This document shows positions 9,401 through 17,625 of a stretch of DNA of 39,268 nt, piece by piece. A program made the translations under genes and the position numbers. Location: the IMG/VR virus record IMGVR_UViG_3300003691_000025, positions 1 to 39,268 of that record; one strand, 5' to 3'. A model generated the notes under the pieces. It had not been told where the DNA came from. It saw only the letters and a program-made list of their open reading frames with translations, and did not search any database. Within the stretch, counting starts at the first letter, position 1; each line of letters starts with the position of its first letter. Origin of the DNA: a virus.

Positions 9401-11527
9401 TGGATCCATGGCCACAACTAGTGAATTCAATTCAATCCATGTGCGTAGTGCTATTTTTACTGGCCTATCATTAAAATATGGATCAGCACAATCGAGTGAG
9501 CAGGGTATAGAATTACTGTATTCTACTGGTTCAAATACTAGCCCAATAGAGGTATCTGTATGAACTGTTAAGGCCGGTTGTTTGATCTGGACAGATGTGT
9601 CAGATACGCCTCTCAGTCCATGTATTCCAATAACCACATCACTAACTGCTGCAGTGGTCAACGCACAATGGATTATATGACCATTCATTACACCATAGTC
9701 TACGGGTGCTCCGGTGGCCAATGAATGTCTTGTAGCTGTAGATAGCCTGGGCGTAGTCTCCACTGTCCCACTAGTTCCATCAAACTTATCAACCTCGGAT
9801 AAAGCTGCCGATCTGTAGCCGCAGAATACCCAAGAATATTCTGAATTAGAAAAAGCGACTGTGCGACTTCTAGCAGTGCTTAATACTCCACGCCATTCAA
9901 CCTGTGAATGATCAGATAGATGATACACACTTTCTATCTCAGCAATCTGTGATATCTTAGTGCCGCCTAGTATCAGGCTGGTATCATGTACTGATGTACT
10001 GCTAGCTGCGAATTTTGGTGATGATAGATTACTGGAAGGCGAGATCAATACCTCTGTGTCCATGTCCAAAACGTCGATACGGTTGGTCGGTGTACCATTA
10101 TCCACACCGCCAGCGAATACTCCTCTCCCATTTAGTCCCGACCCAGCTATGAAGATTTCTTGACCAGATCCCGCTAAGGCCGTCCATGTTTCAGTTGATA
10201 AATCAAATGATGCCATATTACTGGCCCATTTGATATACCCGTCTGAATCCGAGTATGCAGAACCAGCATATGCGAAAGCCGATGTACCAGTACTAGTTAC
10301 GACAGAAGATGTATCTGATGCATGGTCTAATCTCTCATTAATACCTGTTTCTACGTGGTTCGAATCAAATCCACCAATGAACCAAGTATTACCCAATGTA
10401 CTAAAAGATGTGAGACCATACCTAGGTGTCAAAGAACCATTGATTATTGTCTCGAAATCCGTATTAAGGTCGACTTTAATAATATCGCCATAGATACTGG
10501 CATAATTCTGCCCCCCTCCTAAATACAAAATGTTGGATAAAATGAGCTCACTGCTTCCACATCGATAGCTTATTAGACAATTTAGATCAGGAGAGCTTTC
10601 AGATATTATGGCGGAAGCATACACTACTAGATCATCGAGTCCTATTGAATTGATCAGTGTAGTCCTGTCACCTGACACTATTGGATATTGTCTGGCCGTA
10701 ATCAGATCGCATCTATAAGAAGCATCTGTGGTGTCTGTATAAAAATCTGTTCTATCTACAACAGACGATACAGACAGATTCAATCCTGCTACCCACCAGG
10801 ATTTTAAAGGAGTATTTATACCTTGCAGATCCTGTCTGGCCAAGCTGAGATAACTACGTGACCCTGAGTTGGCTGTGTCTACAGATACATCTATCTTATG
10901 GATTGTCATAGCTAATCCATCATTATCTACTCCACCGGCTACATAGGCATCACCACCACGTCCAGTTGAACCATGACGGGTACGACCATCAATGATATAT
11001 AGTGTACCTAGTAGGGACCATATATAAGTGGATACGTCCATCTTCTGTGTATGTGATAAGATAGACCCTGTAGTATCAGTCCCTCCAAATCCCCATAAAT
11101 TAAGACCATCTGTATATCCATGCGATGCTATACTTCGAACGGGCGAGGATCCTATATTAGATAGTATCTCAGTGGAATCATCAAACTCGGATACCGTATT
11201 GGTCTGCGAATCTCCGAGGAGATAACCGTACTCGCCTACACTAAAGGATGAACCATGTGACTGTATATATGCGGATTGGCCCTGGTCGCTGACTGCATTT
11301 GTGTATGTAGAATGATCAAGTCTTTCTATAGCATCAGACCCGCCACCTACTAACCAAGTATAAGAGGCATTACTGATACCGAAGCCCCCGATCCTAATCA
11401 ATGAAGAGGCAGAGGCTAAAGTGACAGAAGTGTCGTTAGATGGATCTATGTGCTCTACGGACCCATGTGTACCTGAAATAATAAATATATCAGGTGGATC
11501 TATCGTACGATAAGTTTGCTCAGCCAA
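6485..11527 (-). CDS. Giant kelch-like repeat protein (probable tail or adhesin)
   Basis: This 1680-residue protein is the largest in the window. It repeats a kelch-like pattern: a hydrophobic strand into Gly-Gly (WLVGGGSD, YVAGGVDN, WFIGGFDS, AWIAGGHD, WYWGGASP, YMLGGSAS, YILGGSIN, LLIGGCSD), then a strand ending in a 'phi-D-x-S/T-T' turn (ERLDHSTYT, ERMDAST, DRLDKSND). Units fall into four blocks at roughly 20-290, 330-610, 715-1010 and 1090-1350, consistent with four beta-propellers. Between and after them lie cysteine-containing beta segments with a recurring 'DLxCxI' look (SPDLNCLIS, YSELICLL, SSDLTCYIV). No signal peptide is seen. The start is uncertain: TTG at 11527 is used; the open frame runs upstream to a TAA with no ATG and no good ribosome site. 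Size, repeats and position first in the operon suggest a tail or receptor-binding component, but this is inference. Confidence 0.7.
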   Translation of the reverse strand: MAEQTYRTIDPPDIFIISGTHGSVEHIDPSNDTSVTLASASSLIRIGGFGISNASYTWLVGGGSDAIERLDHSTYTNAVSDQGQSAYIQSHGSSFSVGEYGYLLGDSQTNTVSEFDDSTEILSNIGSSPVRSIASHGYTDGLNLWGFGGTDTTGSILSHTQKMDVSTYIWSLLGTLYIIDGRTRHGSTGRGGDAYVAGGVDNDGLAMTIHKIDVSVDTANSGSRSYLSLARQDLQGINTPLKSWWVAGLNLSVSSVVDRTDFYTDTTDASYRCDLITARQYPIVSGDRTTLINSIGLDDLVVYASAIISESSPDLNCLISYRCGSSELILSNILYLGGGQNYASIYGDIIKVDLNTDFETIINGSLTPRYGLTSFSTLGNTWFIGGFDSNHVETGINERLDHASDTSSVVTSTGTSAFAYAGSAYSDSDGYIKWASNMASFDLSTETWTALAGSGQEIFIAGSGLNGRGVFAGGVDNGTPTNRIDVLDMDTEVLISPSSNLSSPKFAASSTSVHDTSLILGGTKISQIAEIESVYHLSDHSQVEWRGVLSTARSRTVAFSNSEYSWVFCGYRSAALSEVDKFDGTSGTVETTPRLSTATRHSLATGAPVDYGVMNGHIIHCALTTAAVSDVVIGIHGLRGVSDTSVQIKQPALTVHTDTSIGLVFEPVEYSNSIPCSLDCADPYFNDRPVKIALRTWIELNSLVVAMDPMTDRSVYTLSSNTSVHLSSANPDSVWIGGGLNVASIERMDASTLVAYTRGTTFLPRMGSATVTSSDMAWIAGGHDIQNIVELLIYDTDTVVTGDRTDLSQNRSYMASANNSTYGWYWGGASPNGLVGTLDRLDKSNDTAAALYRSDDWPRNRFDAEFLYGDAYGFGGQVGVQDRNWIRSFNPTSDTGFVTRTSLPLGMSNTTTCPGIDDASIIIFNKSNMYTYSDTTGVEVVISDLPNLDQYRSHTLGGQDLISGGTNASFINTDRIGIVDQYTSVHTNLPGLNYNRHNHWMAGRSTVADVASINIKSYLPAIGTENSTTIASSIGASAGSSLLSRLLVGERLYGSVDCICTAALSCSYTSAFESSWFQAADGSVWRSEHNSSHPVEVAAATPSSRAAGLSTGQTGYMLGGSASKIETLNYADETTTIRPGDTDQLCESAIPISSVEKHFLVGGCQYSDSSSYGLPITNKVRSWDITTYILTVGTTSTVRNITRAAASRIINGIGYILGGSINSIHSPTDEIELIDSSTDILSSSVSLLPTVTDLHQAITRSDDNIVTSNGVFIDTTTGSVSQLSNWPIRFGESMTTQSSNGLLIGGCSDRIEDPVVHGQVYGAQPTKTIYTYDAFTDILTAGVDLVPIFFDVSSMYPYSYCSPLSSLISDRSAMVSAAQGSYRTWLTAEVIRDYTFTDRPSLLHEVYDSGYSELICLLSSYGTEKIDALAICADTIATAIPVNIHHSVEHHYTDRSIHTPAVDTGSSDLTCYIVYDQLKTDLNIIVTRPSWNTYGSARMCQLYIGGHVTSRRCYIPAIFSANWDLFAGEGLATLLSGEIGSGDLVEIWNKLVRSGETTIDSDRILDLINGRFGNSDFIYSIDRNMGVAANEGVLIVPGSGIQIIRLVIRLSGTDMWVSNSGDQRFFLTCAESYEIDGIRNVPITSNMMLVTIKLTEPLKGETSFKFESARSSCHLRLIGM

Positions 11528-11669
11528 TTGGATACCTAAGTTTTTAGAGGTGTCTGATGATCTCGAGGGATTAGTCCAGCCGATCAGTAATTAACTAATA
11601 TCATGATGAGGCGGCGACTGTTGTCTGTATGAAGACAAAAAATAAGGTGAACAACGGAGTGGCGATATA
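11528..11669. promoter_or_regulatory. Divergent intergenic region between fibre-type and head operons
   Basis: The only gap between the minus-strand kelch-led operon and the plus-strand terminase operon, so promoters for both should lie here. A small inverted repeat, TTGTCT/AGACAA, spans 11621-11638 with a 6-nt loop. I see no confident -35/-10 pair and no T4-type late TATAAATA box. Confidence 0.4.
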
Positions 11670-12125
11670 GTGTCTATAATACAATTGGGCAACCCAAATA
11701 CCTCAGAACTATTCAGTAGTGATATATGCCGTATCGGACATGGAGCGGTAGTGATAGACCTAAAGACCTGTTCAGTGAAATATCCAGTAATGACAGCAGA
11801 CAATGCTGCCAAATTGGCTGCTAGTCAGATATATCAAGCCATGATGCCTAGTGAGGCTGTATCTAACGAACCTGAATGGCTGAATAAAGTGACCTTTGCT
11901 GCTGAGGGGATGGAAGATAGACCTGCGATAAAAATCGTAGATAATAAATGGCGGTATACGGCCCCACCATTTATACCGAATAAGCGGAATATGAAGTTCT
12001 GGGCTAAATTTGCCGATGCATGGTATGCAATGTGCATGAAAGCAATGACCCGAGCACTTGTAGGTCATCAGAGGACACAGAAAGAAGACGATTTGATTCA
12101 TGAGTACTCTTCTGTGGATATCTAA
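11670..12125 (+). CDS. Unknown 151-aa protein upstream of large terminase
   Basis: No family recognised. The GTG start follows GGAG by about 11 nt, and the stop overlaps the terminase start by one base (TAATG), so the two are translationally coupled. The first 70 residues look like a small alpha/beta fold (GHGAVVIDLKTCSVKYPVMTADN); the second half is aromatic and basic (FWAKFADAWYAM, MKAMTRALVGHQR) with an acidic tail. The position directly before the large subunit is where many phages keep the small terminase subunit, but I see no convincing helix-turn-helix, so I do not assign that role. It could also be a head completion or capsid accessory protein. Confidence 0.65.
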   Translation: MSIIQLGNPNTSELFSSDICRIGHGAVVIDLKTCSVKYPVMTADNAAKLAASQIYQAMMPSEAVSNEPEWLNKVTFAAEGMEDRPAIKIVDNKWRYTAPPFIPNKRNMKFWAKFADAWYAMCMKAMTRALVGHQRTQKEDDLIHEYSSVDI

Positions 12126-13873
12126 TGAAACTAGGACCCGCTGATAAATTATGGATGAAAATATTCCAAGCTAGGGGAGTAACACTCAGTAAAGAATGGG
12201 CTAAAGACGAGATTGACCGGTGTCGAGAGGATCATAAATATTTCATTGATCATTATTGCCTTATACGTAACCGGACAGAAGATGGTATGATACTGCCTCC
12301 GAAATCTGTTGTGTATGACGATGTCATCGATATAAAATTATACGATATCCAAGGCGTCTATTTGGATTCGGTAAATGACAATCAGAATACAGCAGTAGTT
12401 AAAACGAGACAGTCTGGTATCAGTTTAACTACTGGTCTATATGTGCTCAAACGTGCCACGTTTGAGAATAATAAAGAATTCATCGTTATATCTAAATCTG
12501 AGAGAGAGTCCATAAAATTCTTGGACGAGCTTAAATTCTCCCACATGTATCTACCATTCTTCCTACGCCGCCCAAAGAACGGTAATATGAAGAAATTAGT
12601 ACTTGGTGGTGAGTATAATAGTAGTGTGATACGTGCACTACCAGGTGGTAAGGATGCCGGTAGATCCTACACAGCCACCCTATTGGTCTTAGATGAAACA
12701 GCATTTATCGAACATGCCGACAATATATGGTCTGCCGCATCTCCGACATTGACAACCACTGGTGGTAAGGCGATATTGATATCTACCCCATGGGAGGACG
12801 AAGGTTTATTCTTTGATGTGGTGGAAGGTGCTAGAGATGAGATCAATGATTTCAAACTTGTAGAAGTACCATGGCGAGCTATACCCAATCGGGATGAGGC
12901 TTGGTATGCCAAAGAGTGTGCTAGATTGCAGCATGTAGAGGAGAAGATAAAGACTGAGCTAGATATGCAATTCATAACACGTGGTGTAGCTTTTTTCTCC
13001 ATGGACAAGATAAAGGAATTGCCTCTCGCTGCTCCTCTGGTCAATATCATAAATGAGACCGCAGATCTAGTAGATCCGAATTATCATAATATAGAGATAT
13101 CTGATTTCTATAGTGGCGTATCCCTTCCACTATTAGGTAAGGGCCACATATACGAGTTTCCGAAGAAAGAAGCAGTCTATATTATAGGACATGATCCAGC
13201 CGAGGATGGTACCTCTTCTTGCCATGGTACGGTGATATTTCAAGTAGACGGTTTTCCACAAGTACATCCAAGGGTAGTAGCTGAATTCAGAAGTAAAAGT
13301 ATTGTTATGGATTCTCTCATAGATATGTCGGTATACTACAACAACGCCAAAATAGTTATAGAGAAGAATCGAGGCTTTGCTGTCATAATGCATTTTGCCT
13401 CCCTCGACCGAGATGATCTAATTATCACTAGACCAAATGGTGAACCTGGTATAGTCACAACCACAGCTAGTAGGCAGATATTACTTAAATTGCTCAATAA
13501 ATTTTTCTGTTCAGATGTGGACTCGATACCCCTTATACTATATGAAGAGGCGAAGGAATTCCGGCGTAATAGTGCCGGTAAATTAAAGGGTAAGAAATAC
13601 GATGATCTATTATTTGGTGCTGGTATAGCTCTTCTCGGTCTGGCCACTCTGCCTGAAAGAATTCTGGATATGACTGGGGTCAGTAAGGATGAACGCCTTG
13701 CCCTATTGGCCTCTCTTAGAGACCTTACTACAGACAAGAGGATACCAGCATCCACAGCTGATAGATATATGGCTCAACTAAAGGAAGATCTATTCGGTCA
13801 GTATAAGCAACCTGTCGACACTAATCGTACAAAAGATATAATGAAAAAATATGAACACATGTTGCCAAGATGA
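12125..13873 (+). CDS. terL: Terminase large subunit (packaging ATPase-nuclease)
   Basis: Pumps DNA into the prohead and cuts the concatemer. At 582 residues it is close to T4 gp17. ATPase half: a Walker A-like KTRQSGIS (93-100), Walker B TLLVLDETAF with D190 and catalytic E191, and motif III ILISTPW (217-223). Nuclease half (RNase H fold): GHDPAEDG with D357, VIEKN with E413, and KKYDDLLFG with D493/D494. The usual Walker lysine is replaced, giving RQSGIS, a variant I recall in other phage terminases where the arginine serves. It starts on the last base of the preceding gene's stop and overlaps the protease gene by 4 nt, so all three are co-translated. Assignment is firm. Confidence 0.94.
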   Translation: MKLGPADKLWMKIFQARGVTLSKEWAKDEIDRCREDHKYFIDHYCLIRNRTEDGMILPPKSVVYDDVIDIKLYDIQGVYLDSVNDNQNTAVVKTRQSGISLTTGLYVLKRATFENNKEFIVISKSERESIKFLDELKFSHMYLPFFLRRPKNGNMKKLVLGGEYNSSVIRALPGGKDAGRSYTATLLVLDETAFIEHADNIWSAASPTLTTTGGKAILISTPWEDEGLFFDVVEGARDEINDFKLVEVPWRAIPNRDEAWYAKECARLQHVEEKIKTELDMQFITRGVAFFSMDKIKELPLAAPLVNIINETADLVDPNYHNIEISDFYSGVSLPLLGKGHIYEFPKKEAVYIIGHDPAEDGTSSCHGTVIFQVDGFPQVHPRVVAEFRSKSIVMDSLIDMSVYYNNAKIVIEKNRGFAVIMHFASLDRDDLIITRPNGEPGIVTTTASRQILLKLLNKFFCSDVDSIPLILYEEAKEFRRNSAGKLKGKKYDDLLFGAGIALLGLATLPERILDMTGVSKDERLALLASLRDLTTDKRIPASTADRYMAQLKEDLFGQYKQPVDTNRTKDIMKKYEHMLPR

Positions 13874-14742
13874 ATATAGCGGACGTAAGAGTTACTAAAA
13901 AATACATCGAAGTCAAAAATCAGGTAGCCCTGACTCCTAATTTACAGGGAGAGACTGGTGTAGTGTTCAAACCTGAGACAGTGAAGACTGCTGTAGCAGA
14001 CTATCAAGCCCTCATAGCTAAAGCGCCATACTATCGTGTATTACTCGATAGTCATGTAGAGCTTGGTAAGGCTAAATGGGCAGATGTTGGTGGTATACTG
14101 AACGATGTATGGGTTGATGGTGCTGGAGCAGCAAGGATTAATTATACCGTATTTCCAAATACACCTACATATGATCGATTATCTTTGATGGCCCAGATGT
14201 CTGATATAGGTAATGTATCCCTCTCTGCTAGAGGATTTGGACGGCAGATGAAAATAAAGCCAGCGGGCCGATATCAGTCCGATCAGAAGGTATCCAAGAT
14301 ACGGATGCTGAGTGATTCACAGATAAAGTTCTTCCAAACCCTATCTAGTGTAAAGTTTAAGAAAGGTGGCGTATTTATAGATGAATTTGTTCTACTAGGA
14401 TGGGATCTTGTAGTTGCCCCCAGTCAGATAGAAGCCTCATCTCTCCTGATGCTTTCGGGTAAGAAAGGCGACGCCGCTCTAGTCCGAGAATCCTCGGGTA
14501 TCATACGGAAGGCATTTGGTAGTCAGACAACTATCAAAAATCATATAATGACGGAGTTGGGTGTATCTATAGACGATGGTGGATATGGTCCTGTATTAGA
14601 GGCCTCATCCGGTCTGTCACTCGATAGTTCCCCCACTGTACCACCTCTACGTACATATATAGTAGGCGGAGAAGAAATCGGCGATATCGGTTCTAAATAC
14701 GGTAAGCCTATTGATGATATATTATCATGTAGATGGGTATAA
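13870..14742 (+). CDS. Prohead maturation protease (T4 gp21-like)
   Basis: A serine protease packed inside the prohead that cleaves scaffold and capsid proteins before DNA entry. The 290-residue protein shows the family pattern: LLDSHVE with the probable catalytic His62, the GGILNDVWVDG strand pair, and NVSLSARGFG at 115-124, where Ser119 (alternatively Ser117) aligns with the catalytic serine of the usual 'SxRG' motif. The start ATG overlaps the terminase stop (ATGA). After residue about 205 comes a tail containing VRESS and VLEASS, which resemble the V-x-E-S motif repeated in the scaffold and may be self-cleavage sites. It is followed directly by scaffold and capsid genes, the T4 order 21-22-23. 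The family is supported by motifs plus order. Confidence 0.82.
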   Translation: MNIADVRVTKKYIEVKNQVALTPNLQGETGVVFKPETVKTAVADYQALIAKAPYYRVLLDSHVELGKAKWADVGGILNDVWVDGAGAARINYTVFPNTPTYDRLSLMAQMSDIGNVSLSARGFGRQMKIKPAGRYQSDQKVSKIRMLSDSQIKFFQTLSSVKFKKGGVFIDEFVLLGWDLVVAPSQIEASSLLMLSGKKGDAALVRESSGIIRKAFGSQTTIKNHIMTELGVSIDDGGYGPVLEASSGLSLDSSPTVPPLRTYIVGGEEIGDIGSKYGKPIDDILSCRWV

Positions 14743-14799
14743 CTGTATACTAATCTATCAAATATAGATCGAACGAACTATTGGAGGTTCTATCTAAAT

Positions 14800-16281
14800 A
14801 TGAGTATTAAAAATTTAGCAGAGTTTCTCACCCATGTGAAGGAATCTGCCCGAAATAACAGTGCCACTACTACCTACTCTTTTGACCTTAATGATGTCAC
14901 TACTCGGCAATATGTCAGTGGTCTACTCACTCGGATCGAAGAGTCTACCGGCTCGGATAGATCGAAACTATTCCAGCTTAATCTCGGTGATATATGTACT
15001 GCTTTGGCATCTAGTACATTTCCGAATGTCAGTGAAAGTACCGATGAACTGCCTGGTGATCAAGAAGCCATTCTAGTCGCAGCTAAAGAGGTTGTCGATA
15101 ATTCCACCGGTGTACATCAGCTGTTGTCTACAACTGGTGATGCCGATCTTTTGGACGCCAAACTGACAGAAACTACAGAAGAAGTCGAAACTACTGCTGA
15201 AGTCGAAACTACTGCTGAAGTCGAAACTACAGAAGAAGTCGAAACTACAGAAGAAGTCGAAACTACAGAAGAAGTCAAAACTGTAGAAGAATCTGCCTTT
15301 ACTATCTCAGATGAGCTAGATACCACACCCTGGGCCGATGTAGATACTGCTGGAATAAAAGGTCGATTGAAAGCAGCAAAAGAGTCAGGTGCTGCTGGAA
15401 TTGATGATGTCATTAATGAAGTATATGGCTCTGCCGACACTGAAGATCCTAGTACATGGAGTTACCCACATCATACTGTGTCTGAATCTGGCTCTGTCCA
15501 TGTTAATGTAGAAGGTCTGGCCTTAGCATCGGCTCAGATAGCATCTCGTTTTCGTGGAACTGCCGACTCTATGATATCTGCTGCTGGTCGAATGCAGGAT
15601 CATTTCACCGATCAGATGACTAACTCGACTATCACATCGGTTTCAGAGGCTAGGACAGGGGTCCACATGCTATCACTGGAAGTGGTAGACGAAGATGGTC
15701 TTGTACATAGTCTGGATAATGCTACAGATATGGCTGATCAGCTATGCGTAGCTGAGTCGGCTGTTAATCTGCTGCGTGACTCTGGTCTACTGGGCCTGAA
15801 TGAGCCAACAACGTTACAAATCGATGTTGATCAGCTGAAAGCCGTGCAGACTAATCTTACGAACATGTCAGATATTGTTCTCGGTAAGGCTGACCTTGAT
15901 ACTGTAGAAGAGTCTGCCGGTGACCCACTGGTCTCAGATGCTGAACTTGATGATCTGAGAAAACAGCTCCGATTAGCTGAGCAAAAAGTAGATGCCCTAC
16001 AATCACTGCTAGAGGGATCTGCGCTACAAGGTGTCGCTGAAAGTGTAGCCGGTGCTAAGGACCCACTTACAGTATCAGCATTCAAAGATGTGTCCCAATC
16101 CATCGGGATTAAGAAATTGATCACGGCAAGAAGAAAACCAGCAAGCGCTGATCTCGATATGGTACGCGAGGGCGCAAGTTTGGATGATTTAGATAACCTT
16201 ATCACAGACGATCACGAGACAGCTGTTTCAGAGAGTGCTGGCCCTAAAAGAAAGGCCAAAACTCTAGCTGTATACGTATAA
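14800..16281 (+). CDS. Scaffold / prohead core protein (T4 gp22-like position)
   Basis: A 493-residue, strongly acidic, largely helical protein between protease and capsid genes, the place of the T4 core protein gp22. The ATG follows GGAGG by 12 nt. Residues about 126-165 are an acidic run of six EVETT(A/E)-type repeats. A short motif, V or I-x-E-S with A, G, T or V after it, recurs at residues 13, 46, 77, 162, 227, 317, 369, 412 and 476, with related sites at 281 and 455. Such regular spacing fits a protein meant to be cut into small peptides by the protease next door. The extreme C-terminus turns basic (GPKRKAKTL), which could anchor it to the shell or portal. No sequence family was recognised, so the role rests on position, composition and motif spacing. 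Confidence 0.72.
   Translation: MSIKNLAEFLTHVKESARNNSATTTYSFDLNDVTTRQYVSGLLTRIEESTGSDRSKLFQLNLGDICTALASSTFPNVSESTDELPGDQEAILVAAKEVVDNSTGVHQLLSTTGDADLLDAKLTETTEEVETTAEVETTAEVETTEEVETTEEVETTEEVKTVEESAFTISDELDTTPWADVDTAGIKGRLKAAKESGAAGIDDVINEVYGSADTEDPSTWSYPHHTVSESGSVHVNVEGLALASAQIASRFRGTADSMISAAGRMQDHFTDQMTNSTITSVSEARTGVHMLSLEVVDEDGLVHSLDNATDMADQLCVAESAVNLLRDSGLLGLNEPTTLQIDVDQLKAVQTNLTNMSDIVLGKADLDTVEESAGDPLVSDAELDDLRKQLRLAEQKVDALQSLLEGSALQGVAESVAGAKDPLTVSAFKDVSQSIGIKKLITARRKPASADLDMVREGASLDDLDNLITDDHETAVSESAGPKRKAKTLAVYV
15181..15288 (+). repeat. Six tandem 18-bp repeats coding an acidic linker
   Basis: Units begin at 15181, 15199, 15217, 15235, 15253 and 15271. Each is close to GAAGTCGAAACTACAGAA. 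The first two end ACTGCT, the next three ACAGAA, and the last has changed to GAAGTCAAAACTGTAGAA. A partial unit precedes them. They encode EVETT plus A or E. Nearly identical neighbouring copies suggest recent slippage growth. Confidence 0.93.
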
Positions 16282-16299
16282 TTCGGAGGACAAATAAAG

Positions 16300-17436
16300 A
16301 TGTTGCAGAAAATAATTGAGGCCAGCAAGTACGTACAGCTGAACGAAACAGAATCAGGCGAGATCGATTCATTCGTTGCCAATGTGGCCGAGAGACATCC
16401 AGGAGTTGATTCTGGTGTACTAACCCAGGCTGCTACCAATATCCGCAGATATTACTCAGCGGTTAATGAGGCCAACAGTGGTCTCTATGCTGCCGATATC
16501 GATACATTTGCTGACATCTCGCAGATTGTAACCGCGAAGTTTTTCGTCGGAAGTGTATTGAATGAACTGGCATCCACGCAGCCACTGGAAAATCCCTATG
16601 GTCATATCTATCGATTGACCTTCGAATATGCAGATACCCATGTACCGGCCGGTGTTACTGCAGGACAGGCACTGTCCGCTGTTCGTACAACCCAGTATGC
16701 CACTGATCCGGGCGAGGATGTTATTCCCCGTAAATTGAAAGCTGAGCTTCGAAGTACATTGGTTGAGGCTAAGCTAAGACCATTGGATCTGAGTTCCACC
16801 TTCCAGTCTCTTTTGAGACGTGCATCGGTTTACGGTAAAAACAACTCAGCAGTATTCAATAACCAATTCCTCAATGCTGCATACGGTAAGCTACGAGATG
16901 AGCTGGAATTGGGTGCCATTCAGGCTATTGATGCAGCTGTCCCTGCTGCAAATGTAGTATCGTTTGCGGATCCGACTCTCATTGCCGGAATCGCTTGTAC
17001 AGAGCTGGAGTGTGAATACCATAAGATTCATGACACTGTAGCTGAAGCTTCCCGTCGAGTATACGATAAGACTGGTTACTACCCGAATGCCCTGATCACT
17101 GGACCCGAAGGTCTAGCTATGATGGACAAATGGATCAAGACTCCTGGTCAGAATATGACAGATCCGGCAGCTCTGATTCCCCAACGTGGTCGAATCGGCG
17201 TCTTTGCTAAACGCTGGATCGTATATTACGATCCATCTTTGGCTAGCAAGATCATCGCTGGTGTATTTGAGCCAAGCAACCCGATGAATAACCCATTGGT
17301 ATACGCACCGTATATTACTCTGGCAGTAACTCCCGAGATCATGGATAGAGACTTGAGCACCAGTCAGGTCGTATTCGCTGTAGATCGAGTAGATGTTACT
17401 GAGCCTGAATTCTTCGCCCGTGTAGATATCGCATAA
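16300..17436 (+). CDS. Major capsid protein (HK97 fold, T4 gp23-like)
   Basis: Forms the icosahedral shell. The ATG follows CGGAGG by 9 nt. The 378-residue protein carries the T4 gp23-like stretch FFVGSVLNELASTQPLENPYGHIYRLTFEY (about 85-114), equivalent to gp23's 'VQPMTGPTGLIYALR' segment. Later come YNPNAL-type lines typical of the domain: YDKTGYYPNALITGPEGLAMM, KRWIVYYDP and PLVYAPYITLAVTPEIMD. It is smaller than gp23 and probably lacks the insertion domain. The N-terminus IIEAS (residues 5-9) resembles the motif repeated in the scaffold and could be the maturation cut. By eye it prefers C-ending isoleucine codons, as highly expressed genes often do. A hairpin terminator follows, closing the head module. 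Confidence 0.85.
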   Translation: MLQKIIEASKYVQLNETESGEIDSFVANVAERHPGVDSGVLTQAATNIRRYYSAVNEANSGLYAADIDTFADISQIVTAKFFVGSVLNELASTQPLENPYGHIYRLTFEYADTHVPAGVTAGQALSAVRTTQYATDPGEDVIPRKLKAELRSTLVEAKLRPLDLSSTFQSLLRRASVYGKNNSAVFNNQFLNAAYGKLRDELELGAIQAIDAAVPAANVVSFADPTLIAGIACTELECEYHKIHDTVAEASRRVYDKTGYYPNALITGPEGLAMMDKWIKTPGQNMTDPAALIPQRGRIGVFAKRWIVYYDPSLASKIIAGVFEPSNPMNNPLVYAPYITLAVTPEIMDRDLSTSQVVFAVDRVDVTEPEFFARVDIA

Positions 17437-17443
17437 ACCGGCG

Positions 17444-17460
17444 TCAAAACACTGTTTTGA
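17444..17460. repeat. Small perfect hairpin after capsid gene
   Basis: TCAAAAC (17444-17450) and GTTTTGA (17454-17460) pair perfectly around ACT, 8 nt after the capsid stop and directly before the stronger terminator hairpin. Confidence 0.7.
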
Positions 17461-17464
17461 ATCC

Positions 17465-17496
17465 TACCGGGGGCTAATAAGTCCCTGGTATTTTTA
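17465..17496 (+). terminator. Intrinsic terminator after major capsid gene
   Basis: TACCGGGGGC (17465-17474) pairs with GTCCCTGGTA (17481-17490), including G-U pairs, around TAATAA, and is followed by five T's. This matches a rho-independent terminator and would separate late capsid mRNA from the replication genes. Confidence 0.8.
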
Positions 17497-17625
17497 TGCC
17501 TTCTGTCATATATATGTATTCGATGTCCCTGCTCTATCTAATACCACCACTATCGTTGATGTGTTGTATAGTTTTCTATCTTTAAAAAATTAGCATCTAC
17601 ATAACTCAAAGAGGTGGTACACCGT

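Noticed and set aside
10230-10493. Plus-strand open frames opposite the kelch-like and LamG genes
   Set aside because: These are shadows of long repetitive minus-strand genes: no ribosome sites, no recognisable protein patterns.
17614-17625. GTG start for the 84-aa protein
   Set aside because: The GTG is part of the AGAGGTGG ribosome site that serves ATG 17626.
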